NCBI GenBank assembly: GCA_019104905.1
Contig: JAHRXB010000192.1
Coordinates: forward strand, 1-6,034
Direction of reading: 5' to 3'
DNA length: 6,034 bases
From: Bdellovibrio sp.
GTDB lineage: Bacteria > Bdellovibrionota > Bdellovibrionia > Bdellovibrionales > Bdellovibrionaceae
A program made the position numbers and the translations under genes. Under the pieces are notes generated by a model, which made no database searches, had not been told where the DNA came from, and was given only the letters and a program-made list of their open reading frames with translations. Below are positions 1 to 5,533 of this stretch, piece by piece; positions within the stretch are counted from its first letter, which is position 1; the number at the start of each line of letters is the position of its first letter.

Positions 1-1029
1 CAAGGCCTCCCAAGGGAAAACGTAGCGATAAAGATCACCAAGCTTTTTCTCAAGCCACACGCGATCACTCAACCAGTGACATGGCTGCATATGACAGCGA
101 ATGTGCAAAGGCTTCATCATTTGAATTGTTTCCGGCCTTAGTAACTGAACATGCTCCATATTCAGCCGACCGACAGAACCTTGCGCGGAAATCTTACGCG
201 CCAACTGCACAATCTCATGGGCGGCTTCGTCACCAATCGTATGAACTGAAAACTCAAGTCCTGCCGCCCATGTCTTTTTAATAACCTCTTCGACATGAGA
301 AAGTTCCCAAAGAGCCATTCCCCGAGGCCCCTCTTTAAGGCCATTGTAGGGTTTCGAAAGGTAAGCCGTTTCAGACCCCAGAGAGCCGTCATAAAACAAC
401 TTAATTCCTTTCATGCGAACATAGGGCGTTTCATACTTTTTGGCCTGCACCGCCAATCTCAACATTTTATCAAAGTCGTTAAGGTCATGAGTCGTATAGT
501 TTTCTTCTATCGCCAATGTCAGCTCTTGCCTTTCGGACATCTCTACCAAAAGTTGCCACAAGGATTCGCTGCAGGACATGTCTCGCACGTGAGTGAAACC
601 TGCCTTGTTGAACGCTCGACAAGCCGCCAAGACATGGCCTCTTTGTTGTTGAGAAGAGAATGTCGGGATATGATCCCAGGCTCGTAGATGATCCTTCTCG
701 ATCAAGATTCCGGTCTCAGATGTCAGGCCTAAAATATTTAATGCTGTTGAGTTCACCCAACTGCGATGCCCATCCATACGCGCCAAAAAAACGGGACGAT
801 CCGGGAACAACCGATCCAACACGTTTTTATGTGGAGGTGTTGGCCACTGAGATTCATCCCACCCAAATCCCACCAACCAATCACCGCGGTAATAAGATGA
901 ATTCTGAAGAGGCAACGTCCCCAAATCTTCAGCTCTTTGCAGTGAGCTTAAATTCAATCCTGAAGAAAACTCTCCGGTGGCGAGAAAGTGAGTATGGCTA
1001 TCGTAAAGACGTGGAATCCTATAAAGCAT
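1..1029 (-). CDS. YtcJ-like metal-dependent amidohydrolase (Amidohydro_3), C-terminus cut off by the window edge
   Basis: The first 343 codons are present, open to the left edge. The product resembles the YtcJ/Amidohydro_3 branch of the amidohydrolase superfamily, cytoplasmic zinc-type hydrolases of amide or related bonds; the substrate cannot be told. Visible landmarks in order: metal-binding DSHTHF (H12, H14); the family motif DGHRSWVNS at 86-94; K210 in IKLFYDGSLGS, a candidate bridging lysine; H263 in VHTIGDEA; H293 in NMEHVQ; and MQPCHWLSD at 314-322. The last metal-ligand Asp expected near the C-terminus lies outside the window. The HxH motif comes only 11 residues after the start. Relatives usually carry about 50 residues before it, forming half of a beta-sandwich, so the N-terminus is unusually short. 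The ATG at 1029 is the only plausible start: upstream in frame there is no start codon before a stop. The family call is secure, the specificity unknown. Confidence 0.9.
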   Translation of the reverse strand, partial: MLYRIPRLYDSHTHFLATGEFSSGLNLSSLQRAEDLGTLPLQNSSYYRGDWLVGFGWDESQWPTPPHKNVLDRLFPDRPVFLARMDGHRSWVNSTALNILGLTSETGILIEKDHLRAWDHIPTFSSQQQRGHVLAACRAFNKAGFTHVRDMSCSESLWQLLVEMSERQELTLAIEENYTTHDLNDFDKMLRLAVQAKKYETPYVRMKGIKLFYDGSLGSETAYLSKPYNGLKEGPRGMALWELSHVEEVIKKTWAAGLEFSVHTIGDEAAHEIVQLARKISAQGSVGRLNMEHVQLLRPETIQMMKPLHIRCHMQPCHWLSDRVWLEKKLGDLYRYVFPWEAL

Positions 1030-1066
1030 AAGACCCTCTGTTTTAGCAGAGGGTCTTCTTATTTTT
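1030..1066. terminator. Strong hairpin between two minus-strand genes, terminator-like mainly on the plus strand
   Basis: Bases 1030-1040 pair perfectly with 1047-1057 (11 bp, AAGACCCTCTG against CAGAGGGTCTT) around a 6-base loop. On the plus strand the stem is followed by TCTTATTTTT, a good intrinsic terminator, although no plus-strand gene ends here. On the minus strand, where the exported-protein gene has just stopped (stop codon 1082-1084), the stem is followed by ATGCTTTATAG, a poor U-tract. It may terminate in both directions with unequal strength. The amidohydrolase start codon begins at the base next to the stem. Confidence 0.7.
1034..1039 (-). promoter_or_regulatory. Probable Shine-Dalgarno of the amidohydrolase, buried in the hairpin stem
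   Basis: On the minus strand AGAGGG lies four bases upstream of the ATG at 1029 and is the only purine-rich match in the leader. It is wholly inside the 3' arm of the 11-bp stem, so a transcript reading in from the upstream gene would have this site base-paired. A transcript starting inside the stem would leave it free. The pairing is seen directly; any effect on translation is inferred. Confidence 0.45.
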
Positions 1067-1081
1067 AACTAAATTATTTCA

Positions 1082-2830
1082 CTAGCGAGGAGCTGGGATC
1101 GGAGCTGGGCCCGTACCCGTGCCTCCCGGAAGAGTCGTTCCACCGGAACCAGGAAGTGGTGTGATCACTCCACCGCCGCCGACACTGATGCCCCCACCAA
1201 CGGAGCCACCGAGGTAACCGGTATTGCCAACGCCATATTGAACTTGCTGAATTCTATATAACAATCCATAGAGCTCTTGTTGCAAACTTGCGACAACTTG
1301 CTGTCTTTGCATTTGCTGTTGCATGTAAGACTGCTGCTGTTGAACATACATTTGATACTGTTGCATTTGCATTTGCATCATTTGTTGCTGCATTTGGATA
1401 GAACCCAAACCGCCATTCATACCGCCCATTGGCATTCCCATCATACCACCAAGGCCGCCCATGCCACCCATAGGCATTCCCATACCGCCCATGCCACCCA
1501 TTGGGTAACCCATGCCACCCATTCCGCCCATAGGCATTCCCATCATTCCACCAAGGCCACCGCCGAGCATTCCGCCCATTGGCATTCCCATCATGCCGCC
1601 CATCATAGGATAGCCCATTGCCCCTGCGTACGGTCCACCCATACCCCAAGGACCGGCCATACCCCAAGGGCCCATGCCGGGTTGATAAATTCCACCACCA
1701 AGACCACCCATGCCCATGCCGGCCATGCCATAAGGGTTACCCCACATGCCATTTCCATTCATGCCGCCGTAAGGTCCCATCATTCCGTAAGCTCCGCCAT
1801 TCATACCGGCACAGCCAAAGCCACCCGCTCCGATACCGCCGCCGACAGCTCCGTAAATTCCACCGCCGCCACCAAGAGCCTGACTAACTCCAGTCGCAAG
1901 GAACGGGAATCCGTAACCCCAAGCTGGATAAGGCTGTGTTGGCCAACCAATATTTGAATTTGCATCGGCAACCATTTTATTGGTTTGATAACCCATGTAA
2001 GTCGCAGCAAGACCTAATCCGATATTTCCTACAACAGATCCCCAGTCGGTCTCACGTTTTTGATAAGTGTAACCAGATCCTTGCGAGATACAGTCAATAC
2101 AGATTCCACCTTCAAGCTGGTCACGCTGTTTTTCACGTTGTTCGTCAGCATAGTTTTGACGAGCATCTTGGATGTCTTCTTTGCTTCGACGAATGAGATT
2201 CTCGAGAGATTCAATTTCACGCTGAAGTTTGTTTGATTGAGCATAGCTTTTTCTGTAATCCGTCAGACCCTTCTTACAGTCTTGAGACGTGGCTTTACCT
2301 TTTTCAGTCTGACGGAAACGACTTCCATCACAGACTGTCGCAGAAACGGAGCCGCTCTTATTTTGATCACAAAGACGAGTCCACTCGGTAATTGAGAAGC
2401 CACGCACCTCACGAGATGCCGGAGCTTGAACTGCGGCCTCACCCTCTTGGCCACCAGCAATGAACTCATCACTTCCGGCCATGCCTTTATACTCTTTACA
2501 ACTTACGTTGTTCTCGATGTGCTCAAACATGAATTCGGTGAAGTCTTCAGAAACAACATCTTCGACATCTCGGCGAGATCGCTCCATGCCTTTTTCAAGT
2601 CTTTTCTTTTCGGTTTTCTTAGAGCGGAGTTGCTTTTCAGCTTCGCGAATTGCAGATTGCGCTTCTTTGATTTCATCTAGGTAGCTTGAAGAACCCGCAG
2701 CAGCCGAGTAATTGTAAGGGCAGGCTTGCATGCCGCCGTACATTCCGGTTCCCCACTGCTGTGCTTGAACCCCGACTGCAAAACTCATCACGGTTGTGAA
2801 GGGAACTGCAATGCGCATCCATAATTTCAT
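1082..2830 (-). CDS. Exported Gly/Met- and Gln-rich repeat protein with coiled coils, possibly Bd0109-like (hit locus)
   Basis: 582 residues with no enzyme family recognised. Residues 1-23 form a signal peptide, with likely cleavage VQA|QQW and no lipobox. Coiled-coil-like, highly charged helices lie at about 50-93 and 195-240. Eight cysteines (37, 111, 154, 167, 185, 244, 247, 340), including the CIDC pair at 244-247, suggest disulfides outside the cytoplasm. A hydrophobic glycine-containing stretch lies at 264-281. Residues about 317-478 are dominated by Gly and Met, with PWGM repeats and four MGMPMGGM-type repeats. Residues 479-531 are rich in Gln, Met and Tyr. The tail is Gly-rich and ends in PAPIPAPR. 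Start chosen for the signal peptide and a good Shine-Dalgarno (AGGAG, 2838-2842, seven bases before ATG). It is divergent from the receiver-kinase and Tad pilus genes. That position and the Gly-rich exported character recall B. bacteriovorus Bd0109 of the hit locus, reported as cell-wall associated and linked to pili; I cannot confirm homology. Confidence 0.9.
   Translation of the reverse strand: MKLWMRIAVPFTTVMSFAVGVQAQQWGTGMYGGMQACPYNYSAAAGSSSYLDEIKEAQSAIREAEKQLRSKKTEKKRLEKGMERSRRDVEDVVSEDFTEFMFEHIENNVSCKEYKGMAGSDEFIAGGQEGEAAVQAPASREVRGFSITEWTRLCDQNKSGSVSATVCDGSRFRQTEKGKATSQDCKKGLTDYRKSYAQSNKLQREIESLENLIRRSKEDIQDARQNYADEQREKQRDQLEGGICIDCISQGSGYTYQKRETDWGSVVGNIGLGLAATYMGYQTNKMVADANSNIGWPTQPYPAWGYGFPFLATGVSQALGGGGGIYGAVGGGIGAGGFGCAGMNGGAYGMMGPYGGMNGNGMWGNPYGMAGMGMGGLGGGIYQPGMGPWGMAGPWGMGGPYAGAMGYPMMGGMMGMPMGGMLGGGLGGMMGMPMGGMGGMGYPMGGMGGMGMPMGGMGGLGGMMGMPMGGMNGGLGSIQMQQQMMQMQMQQYQMYVQQQQSYMQQQMQRQQVVASLQQELYGLLYRIQQVQYGVGNTGYLGGSVGGGISVGGGGVITPLPGSGGTTLPGGTGTGPAPIPAPR
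1422..1594 (-). repeat. Four 23-bp in-frame repeats in the Gly/Met region
   Basis: Copies lie at 1422-1444, 1464-1486, 1524-1546 and 1572-1594, sharing the plus-strand core CCCATWGGCATTCCCAT. The first and last are identical, the third differs from them by one base and the second by a few. Start-to-start distances are 42, 60 and 48 bases, all multiples of three, so the reading frame is kept. On the minus strand they encode MGMPMGGM-like units. The near identity at DNA level points to recent internal duplication or recombination within the gene. Confidence 0.85.
1640..1669 (-). repeat. Short 18-bp-period tandem repeat encoding PWGM units
   Basis: CATACCCCAAGG occurs at 1640-1651 and again at 1658-1669, a period of 18 bases (six codons). 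On the minus strand it gives GPWGMAGPWGMGGPYAG. It lies on the N-terminal side of the four 23-bp repeats in the same coding region and is a second independent duplication type. Confidence 0.7.
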
Positions 2831-2837
2831 ACACGAT

Positions 2838-2842
2838 CTCCT
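2838..2842 (-). promoter_or_regulatory. Shine-Dalgarno of the exported repeat protein
   Basis: AGGAG on the minus strand, seven bases before the ATG at 2830. It fixes the start directly in front of a typical signal peptide. It is one of only two strong ribosome binding sites in the window. Confidence 0.75.
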
Positions 2843-2894
2843 GAAAAGGATAAAACTTCTACCGTTTCACTGATCGTCATGGAAAGACGCAGAC

Positions 2895-2913
2895 TTGACT
2901 CATTTCTGAGCAA
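2895..2913. promoter_or_regulatory. Imperfect inverted repeat in the divergent intergenic region
   Basis: TTG-A-CTCA / TTTC / TGAG-CAA: seven paired bases interrupted by one bulged A, with a four-base centre. It lies 65 bases upstream of the exported-protein start and roughly 140 bases upstream of the kinase start, so a bound regulator could reach either gene. It is too short to be a terminator and has no T-tract. A regulator binding site is a guess from position and symmetry. Confidence 0.3.
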
Positions 2914-2972
2914 AATTGTTGAAAGAATGTGAAACTAGACTGTAGTCCAGCATATTTCCACGTCCCTTCCTG

Positions 2973-2987
2973 GTCATCATCCATGAC
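2973..2987. repeat. Short perfect inverted repeat in the divergent region
   Basis: GTCAT-CATCC-ATGAC, a five-base arm on each side of a five-base centre. It lies between the other two inverted repeats. An arm this short can occur by chance; it is recorded because three inverted repeats fall within about 125 bases. Confidence 0.2.
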
Positions 2988-3000
2988 AACACCCGGGCCC

Positions 3001-3018
3001 GTGCAAATTCCTTTGCAC
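3001..3018. promoter_or_regulatory. Perfect inverted repeat overlapping a candidate -35 box
   Basis: GTGCAAA-TTCC-TTTGCAC has seven-base arms and a four-base centre. Its right arm contains the TTGCAC that would serve as the -35 element for the receiver-kinase gene. Perfect symmetry over a -35 box is the usual geometry of a repressor or autoregulatory operator. Nothing in the sequence identifies the protein that would bind. Confidence 0.4.
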
Positions 3019-3041
3019 TGCTCATTTTCAAATCCTACACT
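3013..3041 (+). promoter_or_regulatory. Candidate sigma-70-type promoter giving a leaderless kinase mRNA
   Basis: TTGCAC (3013-3018), a 17-base spacer and TACACT (3036-3041). The boxes match the consensus at 3 of 6 and 4 of 6 positions, with the key T-A---T of the -10 kept. The expected start of transcription, about seven bases after the -10, falls at or next to the A of the ATG at 3049. This agrees with the absence of any Shine-Dalgarno upstream of that ATG. The boxes are weak, so the call is tentative. Confidence 0.35.
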
Positions 3042-3048
3042 ACCTTTT

Positions 3049-4155
3049 ATGGCGAAGCACACAATTCTTTGTGTAGATGATGAAATAGATAACGTAGATG
3101 CCCTCGAACGGTTATTTCGAAAGAAATATTCCGTACTAAAGGCCACCTCGGGAAAAGAAGCACTTCAGGTTCTAGACCAAAATCCAGGACCCATTGCTCT
3201 TATTATTACGGACCAGCGCATGCCCGAAATGACTGGCGTCGAATTTCTAGAGAAAACTTTAAGTTCTCATCCTGAGACGGTTCGCATTCTTCTAACAGGG
3301 TACACCGATCTGGAGTCCGTTATCATGGCGGTCAACAAAGGACAGATCTTTAGATATTTAACGAAGCCCTGGGATCCTGTAGACCTTTCCAACACTGTTG
3401 AGCATGCCATTGAAAGATTCGCTTTAGGACAGGAACTGAAGCAAAAAAATGCAGAGCTGGCAAAAGCTTTGGAAGAACTAAAAAGTTTAGACGTCGCCAA
3501 ATCCAATTTCATGATTCTGATAAATCATGAATTGAAAACGCCCCTCACCTCGATCTTAAGTTTCTCTTCCCTGTTGGCCGAGTCCAATTTGAACGAGGAA
3601 GACAAACTGATGGTGAATCGAATCACCAAAAGTGCGGAGCGCCTTAAGAGCCTTGTTGAAGACGTTCTTCTAATTGTTCGAGCAGAAACGAATCAGCTTA
3701 AAATCGATATGCAAAGCACCGCTTTTGAAAGATTCGACGAGGGGCTCAGCAAAGAGCTCCTGGATCTCCTTTCCAAAAAGCACCAAAAAATTGTCAGCAA
3801 ACTTGAGCCCATCCATGTGAAGGCGGATGTTCGCCTCATCAAACAAGTAGTCATGCGCTTAATTCACAATGCTGCAAAATTTGGTGATGATGGCAGCGAT
3901 ATTCATGTGGAAAGCCTTCGCAACGGATCTCAGTTGCGCTTTGTGGTTCACAACAAGGGGCCTCACCTCCCCTCTTCAGTCGTTGATAAAATCACAAAAC
4001 CTTTTTATATCGACGAAGATGTCATGCACCACTCCACAGGCATGGGCTTGGGGCTTACTATCTGTCAGTCAATTTTAAAGTCACACCACTCCACCCTTCA
4101 GTTTAAAAATACAGATCAGGGTGTGATGGTATTCTTTGAGTTGCCGGTCGGCTAA
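3049..4155 (+). CDS. Soluble receiver domain-histidine kinase protein
   Basis: 368 residues with no signal peptide or membrane segment, so cytoplasmic. The receiver domain (about 4-122) has the acidic pair D10/D11, phospho-acceptor D55 in TDQRMP, T83 and K106, with RpfG-like LTGYTD and YLTKPWD. A helical linker (about 126-148) leads to the kinase: H-box INHELKTPLTSI with H160, N-box around N274 (HNAAKFG), a G1-like motif with N302 in place of the usual Asp (HNKGP), KPFY as an F-box, and GMGLGL at 331-336. The order is receiver first, kinase second, with no sensor domain. It is therefore likely driven by phosphorylation of its receiver by another kinase. The frame stays open upstream to a GTG at 2929, but those 40 residues are not domain-like, and the receiver fold begins at MAKHTILCVDDE; I therefore start at 3049, despite no Shine-Dalgarno there. 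It precedes the pilus genes by 76 bases on the same strand, so control of pilus expression or assembly is plausible but inferred. Confidence 0.92.
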   Translation: MAKHTILCVDDEIDNVDALERLFRKKYSVLKATSGKEALQVLDQNPGPIALIITDQRMPEMTGVEFLEKTLSSHPETVRILLTGYTDLESVIMAVNKGQIFRYLTKPWDPVDLSNTVEHAIERFALGQELKQKNAELAKALEELKSLDVAKSNFMILINHELKTPLTSILSFSSLLAESNLNEEDKLMVNRITKSAERLKSLVEDVLLIVRAETNQLKIDMQSTAFERFDEGLSKELLDLLSKKHQKIVSKLEPIHVKADVRLIKQVVMRLIHNAAKFGDDGSDIHVESLRNGSQLRFVVHNKGPHLPSSVVDKITKPFYIDEDVMHHSTGMGLGLTICQSILKSHHSTLQFKNTDQGVMVFFELPVG

Positions 4156-4187
4156 TTCCGTCCGGTTCCCGGCCTTTGAGCCGTTCC

Positions 4188-4193
4188 TATATT
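4188..4193 (+). promoter_or_regulatory. Possible -10 element upstream of the secretin gene
   Basis: TATATT matches the -10 consensus at 5 of 6 positions and sits in an AT-rich stretch (4188-4202) inside an otherwise GC-richer gap. The -35 position (4165-4170, GTTCCC) is poor. If it works, the secretin-ATPase operon has its own promoter with a leader of about 30 bases. Otherwise the pilus genes depend on readthrough from the kinase gene. Confidence 0.25.
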
Positions 4194-4231
4194 TAAATTA
4201 ATGCCGCGCAAGAATTGCTCTGCTCCTGGGC

Positions 4232-5533
4232 ATGAAAACACTTATTGCGCTCCTTCTGACCATTCCATTTATTGCTTTTGCCGAAACTAAAAATCTCACC
4301 CTTTCCTTGGGGGAAGAAAAAACTCTTTCACTCCCGGGCACCTCCTCTGTTTGGATTCAAGATAAAGACATCCTGAAAGCCGAAGGAGCTGGTTCTAGAC
4401 TTATCATCAAGGGACTCAAAGAGGGTCGCACTCTATTAAAAATGGGCTCAACGAACTTTCAGATTCAAGTCCTCCATCCAGCCAAAACGGGCTCGTTTGA
4501 GGAGCTACAAAAATATCTAAAAGGAGTTGTCGGGCTTTCGACCTCCGTGGCCGAGGGGGATCTACAAATCAACGGACAACTTTACCGTCTGCAGGACTGG
4601 ATAAAACTTGCGGACTTTGCAAGATCCAAGTCCTTTTCTTATCAAATGCAAGCCCGCCTGTCCTCCTCACTTCAGGAAGAGGCCCAAAGATATTTTCAAG
4701 ATCTCTTTGATCAATCCCGAGTACCACCGCAAACCGTTATTTTTACGCCTCTTCCAGAGATCCGGGTGAGCGCGCCAGAACTGGCTCTCAAAAGATATCA
4801 GAAAATATTAAGTCCCTTTGGCGTAAGCGTCATTCGCGACGAAAACAGTCTTGATGTGGCTCCGACGGTGAAAGTTCAAATCACCGTGGCCGAAATTAAA
4901 AGAGACCTCTCTTTGAAATACGGACTGCGCTGGCCCTCCAGCTATTCCGCCAAAATTCTTAGAACCGGGGAAAAGACTCTGGATGACTTGCCATTCAATC
5001 TTACCGCCTTGGAAGCTCAAGGTTATGGAAAGATTCTTGCCAGTCCGAATATTATTTGTCGCAGCGGCAAGGAAGCTGAATTTCTCGCTGGTGGTGAGTT
5101 TCCGATAAAAATATTAAATTTCAAAGCTCAGGATGTCGTCTGGAAAAGATATGGAATCCTTCTTCGGGTCAAACCCAAGGCAGATGCCGCGGGAAGAATC
5201 AGTCTTTCCGTCGAAACCGAAGTCACGACTCTTGATGATTCTCGGAAAGTCGACGATATTCCCGGAATTCTTACAAACCGTGTTTCCAGTCACTTCGATC
5301 TGACTCGCCCGCAAACAATTGCTCTGTCAGGACTTCTTAAAAGTGAAGACGGCAAAAGCTCGGAAGGAGTTCCATTCCTTTCACGTCTCCCTGTTCTCGG
5401 GGCTTTATTCGCAAGCAAGGACTTTCGAGAAAACCGCTCTGAATTGGTTATTTTTGTACGCCCCACCATCCTCAAAGAAGGCGAAGATAACGAAGAAATG
5501 ACTCATCTCCAACCCCAAAAGGAGTCTTTATGA
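4232..5533 (+). CDS. cpaC: Short CpaC/RcpA-type outer-membrane secretin of a Tad (Flp) pilus
   Basis: 433 residues. The signal peptide is residues 1-17 (cleavage AFA|ETK), with no lipobox cysteine. Residues about 18-84 match the pilus-secretin N-terminal domain (T2SS-T3SS_pil_N type, short beta-strands with GEEKTLSLPG and GLKEGRTLLK). Residues about 88-133 look like a BON-type segment. The secretin core runs from about 213 (VKVQITVAEI) to 421. It includes ALEAQGYGKILASPNI (258-273), LAGGEFPI, GILLRVKP, and the C-terminal signature VPFLSRLPVLGALF at 380-393 followed by SELVIFVRPTIL. Secretins of this type oligomerise into the outer-membrane pore for the pilus fibre. It is followed with a four-base overlap by the ATPase gene, indicating translational coupling. 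The start is set by the signal peptide; upstream bases (GCTCCTGGGC) hold no real Shine-Dalgarno. The charged tail after 421 (KEGEDNEEMTHLQPQKE) is lineage-specific. A type II or III secretin is much less likely given the N-terminal domain and neighbour. Confidence 0.92.
   Translation: MKTLIALLLTIPFIAFAETKNLTLSLGEEKTLSLPGTSSVWIQDKDILKAEGAGSRLIIKGLKEGRTLLKMGSTNFQIQVLHPAKTGSFEELQKYLKGVVGLSTSVAEGDLQINGQLYRLQDWIKLADFARSKSFSYQMQARLSSSLQEEAQRYFQDLFDQSRVPPQTVIFTPLPEIRVSAPELALKRYQKILSPFGVSVIRDENSLDVAPTVKVQITVAEIKRDLSLKYGLRWPSSYSAKILRTGEKTLDDLPFNLTALEAQGYGKILASPNIICRSGKEAEFLAGGEFPIKILNFKAQDVVWKRYGILLRVKPKADAAGRISLSVETEVTTLDDSRKVDDIPGILTNRVSSHFDLTRPQTIALSGLLKSEDGKSSEGVPFLSRLPVLGALFASKDFRENRSELVIFVRPTILKEGEDNEEMTHLQPQKESL
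5519..5524 (+). promoter_or_regulatory. Shine-Dalgarno of the ATPase gene, inside the secretin coding end
   Basis: AAGGAG followed by TCTTT and the ATG at 5530. This is a near-ideal site with a five-base gap, embedded in the last codons of the secretin. Together with the ATGA overlap (5530-5533) it supports the chosen ATPase start and coupled translation. Confidence 0.85.

Noticed and set aside
295..1031. Two plus-strand open frames (295-687 and 660-1031)
   Set aside because: They lie antisense to the amidohydrolase, whose motifs are unmistakable on the minus strand, and show no recognisable domain.
1422..1594. CRISPR array
   Set aside because: The 23-bp repeats are unequally spaced, the spacers are themselves repetitive and all lie in frame within one coding sequence. 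No cas genes are nearby.
1254..1667. 137-codon minus-strand frame rich in Gly, Asn and Trp
   Set aside because: It is a shifted-frame reading of the same repeats; repeats with lengths in multiples of three keep all frames open. The long frame with the signal peptide is the gene.
1277..1957. 226-codon His/Thr-rich plus-strand open frame
   Set aside because: It is the antisense reading of the Gly/Met and Gln repeats; the His and Thr bias follows from the complementary codons. No Shine-Dalgarno or recognisable domain.
2929..3048. N-terminal extension of the receiver-kinase from a GTG at 2929 (or an in-frame ATG at 2983)
   Set aside because: The 40 extra residues are rich in Ser, Pro and aromatic residues with no domain character. 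There is no Shine-Dalgarno, the stretch covers the inverted repeats and candidate promoter, and the receiver fold starts cleanly at 3049.
2877..3146. 89-codon minus-strand open frame across the divergent region, considered as a bd0108-like small gene
   Set aside because: It overlaps the start of the receiver-kinase in antisense, has no signal peptide, and runs through the promoter region of the exported protein. No feature supports expression.
4143..4173. Intrinsic terminator after the receiver-kinase (GCCGG paired with CCGGC)
   Set aside because: The stem is only five bases with a loop of about 21, begins inside the coding sequence and has no T-tract.
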